Assembly (NCBI RefSeq): GCF_032854445.1
Contig: NC_088295.1
Location: 24,975,385-25,039,384 of the forward strand
Direction of reading: 5' to 3'
Length of the DNA: 64,000 bases
Source of the DNA: Liolophura sinensis
Taxonomy: Eukaryota > Mollusca > Polyplacophora > Chitonida > Chitonidae
In this document: piece after piece, positions 10,740 to 21,311 of the stretch
Layout: every line of letters begins with the position of its first letter
Position numbering within the stretch: position 1 is the stretch's first letter
The notes under the pieces: generated by a model
Database searches by the model: none
The model's input: the letters and a program-made list of their open reading frames with translations, nothing else
What the model was told of the DNA's origin: nothing
Translations under genes and position numbers: made by a program

Positions 10740-11300
10740 TAAATCAACTGTATTTAAATCAATCATTTACCAGTACATATAATAGATAATACAGGAATAT
10801 ATGGGGCAAATAAATAATATCTTTATTTCCTTACAAATATATTTACATAGATACGTATGACATGAATGTACATGTATATAGAGCTTATGGTAAGAATTGT
10901 ACAGCATGAAAAAGACTGCCAGCGCAATCTCTTTGTGAATGTCCTGTCACAATATAACGTTGTTTTATGTCCACCTGGACATGTATACATCGGGTTTATC
11001 CCCCAATTATCCTCACTAGAATTCACTTACGAATTAATTTCGTCAACTGATAGACTGGCGGATTGTCACTAGGGGCCTTTACATACCATAAAAGGCGAAT
11101 CTTGTGAACAGGTCTGATAGCTTGTTCAACATGGTAACACATTAGTGGATACCTCCTATACTAGAACATTTGCTGGGATAATCGACTGAATAACGGGCTT
11201 GAGCGTACTATCGCGATGAAATCAACAAATATAGCTGCAATCATACATCGAAAACTATGTGGAGACAAAATAAGTCTCTACACGATACAAACAAGACAAA
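10740..11300. repeat. Diverged dispersed duplication, copy 1 (partner 16230-16770)
   Basis: Three collinear matches with 16230-16770 can be seen. They are TTTACCAGTACAT.. GGCAAATAAATAATA against TTTACCACCATGT.. AGCAAATAAACAATA; a CTAG.GCCTTTA..AAAAGGCGAATC block with TCTGATAG downstream; and GCTGCAATCATACATCGAAAAC against GCTGTATGCATTCATCGAAAC. Spacing is similar in both, so this is an old duplication or two copies of one repeat family. No coding content is recognised. Confidence 0.55.
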
Positions 11301-11390
11301 AGTCACATTTCTCTTTCATTACCTGTTTATCTTCCCTTCTTCTTGTATGCCGAGGGTCAAAACATAAAACACCTGTAAACCTATCCTTTG

Positions 11391-11635
11391 ATATTTATTT
11401 ATTTATTTATTTGACTGGTGTTTTACCCTGTACTCAAGAATATTTCACTTATACGACGGCGGCCAGCATTATGGTGGAATGAAACTGGGCAGGTTCCTAG
11501 CAGAGACCTTTCCACGTACGGCCGAAGAGGAATCCATCATGAGCTGGACTTGAACTCACAGCGACCGCTCTGGTGAGAGGCTCCTGGGTCATTACGCTGC
11601 GCTAGCGCGCCAACCGACTGAGCCACGAATGCCCC
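11391..11635 (-). mobile_element. SINE family A, with tRNA-like head
   Basis: The plus strand starts with an (ATTT)n tail and the GACTGGTGTTTTACCCTGTA motif, passes the GCGGCCAGCATTATGGTGG core, and ends in CTAGCGCGCCAACCGACTGA. Reverse complemented, that end gives a tRNA-like start, GTGGCTCAGTCGG (A-box position), and GAGTTCAAGTCC (B box). This places a Pol III-type head on the minus strand. A piece of the body next to the core is deleted relative to 58774. It is the most complete head in the window. Confidence 0.9.
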
Positions 11636-11719
11636 ACCTATGTTATTAAAACTCGACTTACTTACTTAAAGTGTATGTTTACTGTTTTTACGCGGAATTT
11701 ATGCTCGACTGTATTTATT

Positions 11720-11737
11720 GCGGTTCTGTAGAACCGC
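11720..11737. repeat. Short perfect palindromic hairpin
   Basis: GCGGTTCT and AGAACCGC are perfect 8-bp arms separated by 2 bases. It lies in an otherwise unassigned stretch (11640-12600) that is slightly richer in G and C. Function unknown. Confidence 0.5.
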
Positions 11738-12660
11738 CTTTTGTCATTACACCCGTGCCGAATTCGCCTTCCACCTTGTGGCGCCTTAAACTTGACCTTG
11801 GGTTTCATTATGAAGTGACCGCCTTACAGACAAATTATTGTGGGATTGTTTTCAGACAAAAACCATTGCATTTCCATACAAAAGATACGAACCATCCTAG
11901 GAAGCTGGCCATAGGAATTGATTAGTAGTGAGTCATAGCCTGGGGTGTGTTAGGAAGTCATAATAAGCTATCCCGTCATCTCATTACAGCAGGCTTTTCA
12001 ACTCGTGATGAAGATGAATCAAAACGACGTCATCAGCAGAAGTCAAGAGAGAGGCCCACCAGCGGACCAAACTAAACAACGATGTAAATTCAGAAGCTTT
12101 ATTTGCCATATATCACACTGTCGTCATTGCTCCGGTTTCACCCTCTATGTTGTAAGGCTTTTGTTGTATTATATTTCTTTTTTCTGTTAAAACAGAGAAG
12201 AAAGGCATGGCTACAAGACCGGCCTACATATGTGAACTTCATCTTGTGTGCTTCGCAAGAGACCAGAGAATGACGTGTATGCGATACAGTGTTTCTGTAT
12301 GCCTAAATATTATGTTTACGTCGCCACACACATTACCGCAGGCTAAACAACTGACATTTACCAATAGTGAGAACAGTGCACCCACGGCGAAGAGTAAAGG
12401 AGTGTACCAGGAAGCTGCAGTTATTGACACAGTCAGGGACAGTCGTTGACAACATCACTGGGACGAGTGTGGAATTGTGGCTGAAAATTGTAGTTGTGAA
12501 CAGGAACAGGTCTGGTCTAGGAAAAAAGAAGAAACATCAATACATGGAGCAAAACACCGCCCTTGACCAGGCATTTGACAAATTTCCTGACGTAAAGCCG
12601 TAGCTGAGCGAGCTACTGAGGATTTGAGCACATCAGGAGGTTTTTCAAAGTATACCTTGT
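11738..12660. other. Unassigned region with several short open frames
   Basis: Overlapping plus ORFs (11671-11925, 12005-12190, 12207-12449, 12367-12603) and minus ORFs occur here, but none has a recognisable domain or a duplicate that preserves frame. A CAAGGTCA nuclear-receptor-type half-site (read as TGACCTTG) occurs near 11788. I cannot support a gene. Confidence 0.4.
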
Positions 12661-12666
12661 TGTTCG

Positions 12667-12729
12667 AAGGTCTGACCTTGACGGTAACCGTCGACAATGG
12701 CGAGGGCATCAGAATGAATATAAAACGAA
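12667..12729. repeat. 63-bp direct repeat, copy 1
   Basis: Matches 13792-13854 at 62 of 63 positions (C here at 12682, A there at 13807), 1125 bp apart. It contains TGACCTTGA, the reverse complement of the extended half-site TCAAGGTCA, and the GTCGAC/GGTAACC words. The flanks are only weakly similar, so the unit ends sharply. Confidence 0.85.
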
Positions 12730-13791
12730 TACATAAAACTGTCTTCATGTGAAAAGAAAAATACCGACAAGTTAACTCACATGCAAAGGAAACCGCTTTT
12801 ACGTGATGTAGTGTCACATGTGTTTTTAGGCAAAATAGCCATAGATGACATGAACAACATTCCGAAAAGCTGCTGCTGACTTGTAGGGTGTCGGGAGAAT
12901 GTCATCACATTTTTGGTGTTGAAAGCAAACTGCACCGTATAAGGAAAATCTATGGTCAACCATAAATGTAGAGATAAAAAAACAGTTTGTGCATATCCTT
13001 TCCTTAAAATATTTCAACCGACCACAATTAAATCAATTAAGTAATAACTAGTGACAGTGAAGAACACCTCAGTTTAGTGGCTTGTTAAAATGGAATGCAG
13101 TTCGTCATGAAAAGGTAACTTTTACCACAATTAATCTGTCTGTCACTGGGAACGTTCGGGAACCCGTCATGAACTTAAAATACTGCGGCATTCCTATTTG
13201 ACACGACTTAATATGATTGCATTACCCGGGAGCCTGTCACCAATGCAGTCGCTTTTGTGAAATGTCACGAGATTGTTCAAAGAATTCCCATTAGTTCGAC
13301 TTAGCGGAACCTAATTTCCTGGATATGCGTCCTATTATTCACTGGGTCAGTGAGTGCTCTCACATTTTACATTCTAATACCGAGGGGCCAAGAATATTAT
13401 AATTCCCCAACCAGTTAGCTCCATCATCAATCAGATAAATATGGTGTTATTGTTCCCTGCTGTCTTACCAGAGGGAACGCAAAAGCATTCAAGGTACGTG
13501 CATGTATTCATAATTTCTTCGTGTTCCGCTGGGATGGTATATGTCAAAAATTATGTTATGTCCTTAGTGTGTGGAATGCTAATAATCAAACAACAACACA
13601 ACAACAAGACTAAAAAACGGAAATCAAATATCTGTCGTCTAAATTATTTGGTATTCAACAAAAGCTAAGAAAACGCTAGTCAAAGACAGATTGATCCTAA
13701 TTGCTTATATCAGTTCCCATTCGGTAACGGGTATTATTTACTATGTATAGAGACAGATTTGTGAATATTGGGGGGCTTTTAGGGGAGAATA

Positions 13792-13854
13792 AAGGTCTGA
13801 CCTTGAAGGTAACCGTCGACAATGGCGAGGGCATCAGAATGAATATAAAACGAA
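13792..13854. repeat. 63-bp direct repeat, copy 2
   Basis: Partner of 12667-12729. In both copies one plus frame is open across the whole repeat and reads VTVDNGEGIRMNIKR, but the flanking frames are unrelated, so I do not call it coding. Confidence 0.85.
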
Positions 13855-16225
13855 GATGGTATGGTTTTGTAGAAGTTTATATGTATGTAAAAAGAAATCT
13901 TCGTTCGTTTTGTGTCCATGCCTTGCAGCAATAAGCGAGCGTCGGCGGTCTGACCATTAAACGCTTTCATTAAGATTTTTTAAGCAAATTTTGACTGAAT
14001 TAAATTAATAGCTGTGTTGATATTGCTGGATACCATTGATGAGAAACCTATAATTTACTTACATTTACACCTTATGAAGGAATTCGTGTGCAGTTCAGTG
14101 ATCTAATGTCTACTCCAGTGCTATCCCAGTATTAAATCTTTGCTTATGACGTGCAACGCCCGTCTGACTATTTAAACTTAAACTACGTTATTAAATCATT
14201 CAAATCTTTGAAAACGTTTAAAGGTATCTCACTTTGGGCAAAGTTTTCAGATTTAAAAAAAAACAAAGTCGAAAATGTATTTGGGATCAGCTAGTAATGT
14301 TCTTTAATGATAAAATCTATGGTCTTCCTCCACGTGTATAGTTTGGTTTTCTGTGGAAGTTTTGTTCTCATATACATGCACACATATAACTCTCATAATA
14401 AATGGTATCTCCGTGGGCATCAGTTGAACACTAAATCATTGTCGTATATTATAATGAAATCTGAGATTCATTTATCAGTCAGGTATATTCTTAGTCTTGC
14501 GAGATCATTATCTCAGCTTTAAGAAAGGAAGTATCCATGTTTGCCTAGAAATTGCTCGTACTTATATAAATACAGACCACTTAATTTGCACTCCGATAAC
14601 ATCAATTGATACATCATTCCTGTTATCAAAGTTTGTAATTCCAGCATCGACATGACTTAGGTAAACGGAAGTGCACGCTCGCCGCAAGGCGAGGATTTAC
14701 CAAACAATTCATACTATACGTAGATACAAAAAACAGTTATTCCCGATAATATATAACGATATCATGAGCGAACTATTAACTAGCACAAAAGGGGAGCTTC
14801 AGAAAGTGCATTGATACATGACCTTTTGTATGCTTTGGTTTGTCTGTTTGATTACTCTTTAACGCCTTACTCGTAATCCTTTTGCTTTGACATCCTCACA
14901 GTCTGTGAACGTTGAGAAAAGCCGGTAGAGCCGTAATTCAAAATGTAAGGCTTCATGGTCTGAACTTTACATTTCTTTTTACTGATCAAACAATGCTTGT
15001 CCCTCAGTAGTTTTTAGTTATTTTACCTGATCTACTCTTTATTTTAACACTAGCCCTCCTTTTTTGGAAAATCCAACGTATGTGTCTTTTGTGTAGCAAA
15101 AATAGCAGCATTACATCATTTGGTATTACGAAAGAGCCGTGGAGTGCTGTTCAAGAAAGGACCAGAGTGCTCTTGTTCATCAACTGAGCATTACATACGT
15201 GTATTACTTGCATCACTTACCTTTAGGAAAACAAACCACGCTGGCATTTAGAGGCCTAGACTCCTACCCTATATTCTCTGGTATAAATCCTGACTTGCAA
15301 CCCAACTAAAATAATATGTTCATTTAAGTACCTAATAAAACGTCAGTTTCTATGCAATCCTTTTCTTCTGCATTTTGGTCCATAGTTTGCTGTAAAATGG
15401 CAGGTGAATTCTAGAAACTAAGAATGCTTACTTAATTACATTGCCTCACATATTCATGCTGACATTTGGACAAATACTTGGCTAGTTTTTGGAAACCACG
15501 TTTATTGTTAAAAGGGGTAAGTCAGAAATCAGAAATATTATATCAAATGAGGAATAACACAAAGAAAGAAGTTACACGTTTATTATTGGAATGTGTTCAC
15601 AAAAAGTAACAAACCTGACATTAAAAAGTCAACTTTTAATAACGCTAACAAATGAAAAAGTTTTGATATATGCAATTAAAATCTGCTAAAATATAATTAC
15701 TCAAGATAAATCAGTGAACTGCGTAGACCTTTTTGTATTTCTGTTGCTTCTGTTGTATGTTGCTTTCCATTAAATTACTTTCAATCAAATGGTTAGACTC
15801 GAAGGTAGGCTTCATTGACCAAAATGATCAATTCAAATGCGAGTGATTTAAAAACAAATAGCGCAATGATCAGGGCTTCACGTTGTAGGTTTATGATGTC
15901 AATGATTCAAAAGATGGAGCAACCTAAAATTCCAACATTTGAGTTGAGAGCAAATAATTTAAAAAAAAATATATATGCAAACACATAGAGTGTTAGATAT
16001 AGCTTTCTGATGTCTTTCCAAATATATCTTTACATGTTGACGTTGAATTAGGAGCTGGTTCCGTACGAATCTCAAAAGTGAGCTTGGAGTTAGCCGACTT
16101 CTGAATGAAATCTGGGGTTAAGATAGAAGTCAATGTTAATGTCAGAAGGAATGAATCCATATGATAATGAGCATTCTTACAAGTGGTCAACAATACTACC
16201 ACAGCTCAGTCTGGCGGCTTAGTTT
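13855..16225. other. Unassigned AT-rich intergenic DNA
   Basis: About 2.4 kb without a recognised gene, RNA or transposon end. Short ORFs at 14307-14522 (plus) and 15993-16202 (minus) have no recognisable domain. Confidence 0.45.
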
Positions 16226-16229
16226 ATAA

Positions 16230-16770
16230 CAATATATTAAAATAATTTAAATACAATAACACCAATTTACCACCATGTACAAAACAATACCGGAATACAT
16301 ATAGCAAATAAACAATACCTTACCGTAGTTACAACTACATCTGTTGATCGCTGATCGCTCATAACTGTTCAGGTAGGTACACTCCAGTAATTCGCTGGAA
16401 CATTTAAATCTTCAATTTCGTGCATATCTGACACAATGTATTACCTACAAACAACTTATATTACGAAATTCTCGGCCTGCTCTTCCGTCGGTGCTTCAGG
16501 TATATCCAAAAAGGCACTTTATATACCTGCATCTCTTAAGTCGGCAAAAAAAAAAACTTACGCTTCCACGCCCGAGTTCTATTTACTTCACAAGACTGAC
16601 AGACAGTGATCTAGTGCCTTTAACTGTTGTAAAAGGCGAATCAATGGGGGACTGATCAGATATTAGGCTCTATCACATTGCTTACACCTAAACCGTACCA
16701 CAAAGGCAAACATCAAAAGACAAAACACTGCTGTATGCATTCATCGAAACTTACGAGTAAACCAACAATG
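16230..16770. repeat. Diverged dispersed duplication, copy 2 (partner 10740-11300)
   Basis: See the partner for the matching blocks. This copy also carries GATCGCTGATCGC near 16346, resembling a GATCTCTGATCGC upstream of the partner near 10600, so the relationship may extend leftwards. Confidence 0.5.
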
Positions 16771-17520
16771 AACATGACGCATAACATTACAAGTAAAATT
16801 CAACTTAGTTACACGTCAGTTACACGTTTAATAAATACTGTTTATTGACAAAATATTATATGTTTGCCCGAACCTTTCTTTCTTTCCAAAGATGTGATGT
16901 CGCATTATGACGTCATATTGTCAAAAATTGAAAGTGCCAGACAGCGAAGTCATTAAGCAGGACCAAATAAATATCGCGTACGTCCAACTCCTGATCCTGC
17001 AATATAAACCAATGTAATTCTAGAAAACACTGTGACTGACCGTTATCCAATGACGGGCAAAGAAAATTGCATGACATGTAATAATAATGTACTGTTACGC
17101 TATACACAAGAAAACATAAAAATATAAAAGAAAACAATTTCATCAGAAAAAAAAAAACATTTAATTCACATACAAGGCCTAGACTATTGCTAGTCATTTA
17201 TTCCATATTTAGGTACAAAAAAATCAACATCAGTGGTTAACCTTAAAGGTATGAAATACCTTGCTCACTAAAGAAGCAATACAGGCAGATTTTTGGCAAA
17301 AAATCCATATTCACTAATCATTCAAAGTTTTTATATTTACCATTTTACTGGATGTTTTACCATAAATCTCCGGTACATTCTCTTTAATTAAACAAGGTAA
17401 CCACGAAGCACTCTTCTTTTTTAGTTATTCTGCTACATATTTGTACAGTAAAACACAACATTTTCTAGTCAAAACCGTTAAGCACCTCACAAATGACCCT
17501 CAAATTTACACAAGGGAGGT
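16771..17520. other. Unassigned sequence downstream of the TLR fossil
   Basis: AT-rich. The 94-codon minus ORF at 16913-17197 is rich in Phe and Leu but has no recognisable motif. I saw no continuation of the TIR domain past the stop at 17524. Confidence 0.45.
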
Positions 17521-17523
17521 GAT

Positions 17524-19026
17524 TCATGGCTCCTCTTTCCTGATGGCAGTTTTTAGGTTTCTCCAGAAAATAGTTTGTAGCTGTCGGTCATCGCTCCATT
17601 TCAAGAACGTGATTTTGTGCCAGAGATTTCTCAGTGCCTTCCATCTGATTGAATGGAATATCCTCCATCAACACACAATATGGCGTCATCTCTGCCTTCT
17701 TCCAGACATTTCACCCCGGCATATTTGATTTCTAAAGGGCCGTATTTAAATTATAGAAATCCCTGACGGATTATTATCATAATTTTACTACTCTTTATCA
17801 TTTTGTCTACAATGGTCTCATGAATAGGGTTTCCTGGTATGAAATCTCTGCCATAGACATATAATTTTCGGGGTAATTAAGGTAGACTTTTCTTCTGAGA
17901 ATTTACTGAATTAACAAGATGGTGCCACAAGTGCACTGCAAAGGGTTATCTCTAAAGAGAAGTTGAAATGAGTCGGATTTGACCATGAAGTGCTCAAACA
18001 GCCGTATTTTGCACTTATTAAGATAACAGAAGTCATTAAAAGACAAAAAAGATTAAAAAAACAAGTCCGACGTTGCTTGCAATCGCACTAGGGAGACGCT
18101 GCAATCTGTGACAGGTTGACTACTATCAACTTTCGGTTACTTTGAAAAAGAAACGGATCAAAGTCGGTCGGTTTGTTTGACGACAAATGAATTTCGTGTA
18201 AATCATAAAACCAGGCAAATGGACGCGTTTGAGACATTAAAGCTGTAAGACGTATTGGTGAGTTACGTATCGGAGAAATGATGAGGAACAGTTGATACTT
18301 GAAAAAGAATCGACAAGACCTAGAGTCCAAAGGACACGTCGTAATCCAAGATAAGCGTTACAACTAAGGTTAAGAACATCCAAAAATGTCAATGCATCAA
18401 AGGCACCAAACTCTATAAACATTATGTTACACTTTACCAGTCTCAGCTATCTCCCACTGATGTTGCTAAATGACTTAAACGTTGACCTTTTCTCATTAAG
18501 CAACCACTTTCCACGCTCCTCGGACCTAATGTAGAAGTGGTGTTCAACTTCTCTAGAGCACTGAATCCGGGCTGAAATATAAAATCTTTACACAAATCCA
18601 AAAAAAGTGTGGTATAGGAGAGGTTTTGAAGACCTATTTCTGTCCAATAGTCACGCGTCGCGACATTGATGTATCTCTGAAATCCAAACAATCTCTGATT
18701 TACTCGAGGTTCAAATAAATTTGGAGTCAGATTTTCAGGGGTTAATGTAGATGTGTTTCCGGACATTTTCAAAGAAACAAGCTGTTCAAGTCCATGAAAT
18801 GCCATTGATTCGAACATAGGTATATTGTTATCTTGAGGCACAAGAAAATGTCTGCTTCCTAATGGTGTCTATTACATTGAAACTAAGATCAATATACGGA
18901 ACGCCGTCGGAAAACTACTCGGTTGGTACATTCTGCGAGGTCTGAGTCATAGTCACACCATGGACTGGGCAGTGTCCAGGTGGATTTGAGTGCAATATAA
19001 ATCACCGGAAGTACAGAGAATAACAT
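17524..19026 (-). pseudogene. Toll-like receptor pseudogene (signal peptide-LRR-LRRCT-TIR), intronless
   Basis: TLRs are membrane receptors with a leucine-rich-repeat ectodomain and a cytosolic TIR signalling domain. On the minus strand an ATG at 19026 starts a signal-peptide-like stretch followed by a Cys-containing N-terminus (WCDYDSDLAECTNR). The frame then breaks, and LRR fragments follow in other frames: YIDLSFNVIDTI (about 18900), FHGLEQLVSLKMSGN (about 18800), ALTFLDVLNLSCN (about 18380) and LHEIHLSSN with LIVVNLSQ (18110-18210). NPLQCTC near 17920-17953 is an LRRCT signature. The TIR domain shows the BB-loop motif GRDFIPGNP (about 17827-17857), a stop at 17751, GPLEIKYAGVKCLEE (about 17690-17735), LEDIPFNQ (17642-17670), and FLKW plus the box-3 FW (17563-17609), ending in TGA at 17524. 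At least five frame changes or stops are visible. At about 1.5 kb it is shorter than a usual TLR coding region, so LRRs, the membrane segment and TIR box 1 are eroded or deleted. The whole order on one strand without introns makes the identity secure; function is clearly lost. Confidence 0.92.
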
Positions 19027-21040
19027 TCTGTACACAATTCTGTCTACCAATTTCCTTTTCTTTTACCTGGATATCGTGTGTATAGGCAACCTGAAACGAG
19101 CCAACTACACATACATGAAAAGATTGTTAAAACATGATCCCGAAGTTACAAATCTTTTTTTCACTACGAATTTACCCTTGACTGGTGAGAAACAGGAATC
19201 TCAGAATTAGAACGAACAACCAAAAGTTCAAAACGAGATATACTCAAGCTTCAAAGAAGTACTCAGATTCATTAGTGTCTTGAAAGAAAACATAACAAAG
19301 ATCAGTTATACCGGATATGAAAGTACATGTCAGTTTTTTAAATACATCTATCAATTTTTTGCTCTTTTTTTGGCTCGGAAAGTATAAATCTCGAAGAATC
19401 TCGTCATATTGTGAACTTAAAATTTAATCTGTAATCTATTAGCCACAGGAGAAGGCTCACTGAGTTCTGAAATTCCTTTACGTTACTGATTTGGTTGTGC
19501 AACCACTAATACAGCGTACTATGTTAGCAGATAGGTGACAGCAGACACAGAGAGCGGCGTGAATATGGAGATCTGTAAAAATACAGTGTTACCCCCATGA
19601 GGAACTAACGAGCCTAAGTACAACTAAGTAACAAATTTGTGTCTTTCAGCCAAACTTGGGAGCCTAATGAACAGTTACTGGCTTATAAAACACTGTAAAA
19701 ACACAACGAATACAATCAACGCAAACCTTGAAAATTCAATTTGTTTGATTAGTCTAAAAAATGAATTTTGAAGGAAAATTTTTGACTTTCCATTTAAAGT
19801 GGGTGTATTGTAACTTGCTTTACAGAACTTTTTTGTATTTTGGTATCATCTTAAGCTTGAATATTTGCCCTAGCCGGGATTCTGTCGGTGGACTTCTCAT
19901 GCCCAAGGCCTATTTCCTTTACATTCTTTCTCTGGTTTTTGTTTATTAAATACGCAAAGTATTTTGATTAAATCTCGTCCAGATACGTGTAATAAAGTTT
20001 ACGTTGAGTCGTTTCATAAATATGTTATTAACATCAGTTATTTTTTGCGTTATTCTACTTAAGGCAAGGTTTGTAGTGGGCATGAACAGTTAGAACAAAA
20101 CCCTATATGAAGTAAACTGATAAGAAACTGGATTTCACTGGTTACGTGTAACCATTTGGCAGCAAACACACACTTATCGTTGCTCTCGTTTTACCTTCCA
20201 TGCTATAGCCTGGAATGTAGCTATGTATCACTGCTATATGTGGTCTTTATTAAAACACTACCTTCCAAAGAAAGAGTGAAAGAAATCAGACTTTTGGTCA
20301 GTAGAAATTGACAACTCGCACTGCACTAATTTTCGAAAGAAAAAGATACAGAATATCAAAAACAATTTGGGGAAAGTAGGAATTAAGCTTTATTTGATTT
20401 GGAAAATGTTCCATTTCTCAAAATCTGAAGAGTACAGCTAAAGTCGAATTAAAAATATTATATAACATGAAATCCAGAGCACGTGTCAACTGAGAAACAT
20501 CTCAAGAGTTTTGAGGCTTCATCTGAGCATAAACGTGTCAATTCACAGCATACTGTCCCATCATTGCCAACAATGCCATTATTGTAACACAGTTCCAGTT
20601 TACTATATAGTTTTACATGTGGACTTAAAGGTTGAACTCATATAAAATATAAGCCTTAAAATTTATGTAGTTTTAAGACGAGCAGAGGAGGTCTGCTTTC
20701 GTATTCTACCTTACATGAATTATCAGTTGTCAGAATTATCTCCCAGTGCTTTGGAATACTGGGCTACGTTTGACGATGCTAAGAATATTTAAACTTTATA
20801 TAAATACTTGTCACATGATCCTAACAAAAGGAATCAAGGATATATTTGATTTATACCAGTTAGAAACGTCAGAGCATGTTTACACAGCAACTCTCGGATT
20901 TCATGTGATTGTATTTATTGACTAAAAACAGAACAATAAAATCTGAGATTGGTGTATGTGTAGCATGAGTAAAACCCTTTGTCTTAATTATCTATATACT
21001 GCTTATTATCTCGGTGGAAAATACCACCTTTCAACAGAAT
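19027..21040. other. Unassigned DNA upstream of the TLR fossil
   Basis: No gene, transposon terminus or RNA gene recognised in about 2 kb. The 62-codon plus ORF at 19761-19949 is hydrophobic but featureless. Confidence 0.45.
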
Positions 21041-21045
21041 TACCG

Positions 21046-21311
21046 ACACTGAGGGAAAAGCTTAGGTCAACTGACTCAAAAATCTGAGTTATACAAGTGA
21101 GCTAATATAAACTGAGTCATATAACTAGATCAGCTGTCATGAAACACTCTTGTGAGTTTTTTTAAGACAAACCAAGTGGGTCAACAATATAACCAGATGA
21201 ATTTCATGACTCAGCTGATCTGGTCATATGACTCAATTTTCTGAATTGAATTGAATAGGTTCAGTTGCACAGCTCGCATTTTTTAGTCAATTGACCCAAA
21301 TTTTTCAGTGT
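21046..21311. mobile_element. Fold-back (MITE-like) element with long imperfect inverted repeats
   Basis: The left arm starts ACACTGAGGGAAAAGC.. AGGTCAACTGACTCAAAAA, and the reverse complement of the right arm starts ACACTGAAAAATTTGGGTCA followed by ATTGACTAAAAAA. The arms meet again near the centre at ATAACTAGATCAGCTG and ATGACCAGATCAGCTG. So nearly the whole 266 bp folds back on itself with gaps. There is no coding content. This fits a non-autonomous fold-back DNA element; I cannot identify its superfamily or a convincing target duplication. Confidence 0.7.

Noticed and set aside
11391-11635. A genuine tRNA gene
   Set aside because: A and B boxes are present, but the sequence is fused to the SINE body and an AAAT tail, so this is a SINE head and not a tRNA gene.
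17441-17728. 95-codon plus ORF
   Set aside because: It is antisense to the TIR part of the TLR pseudogene.
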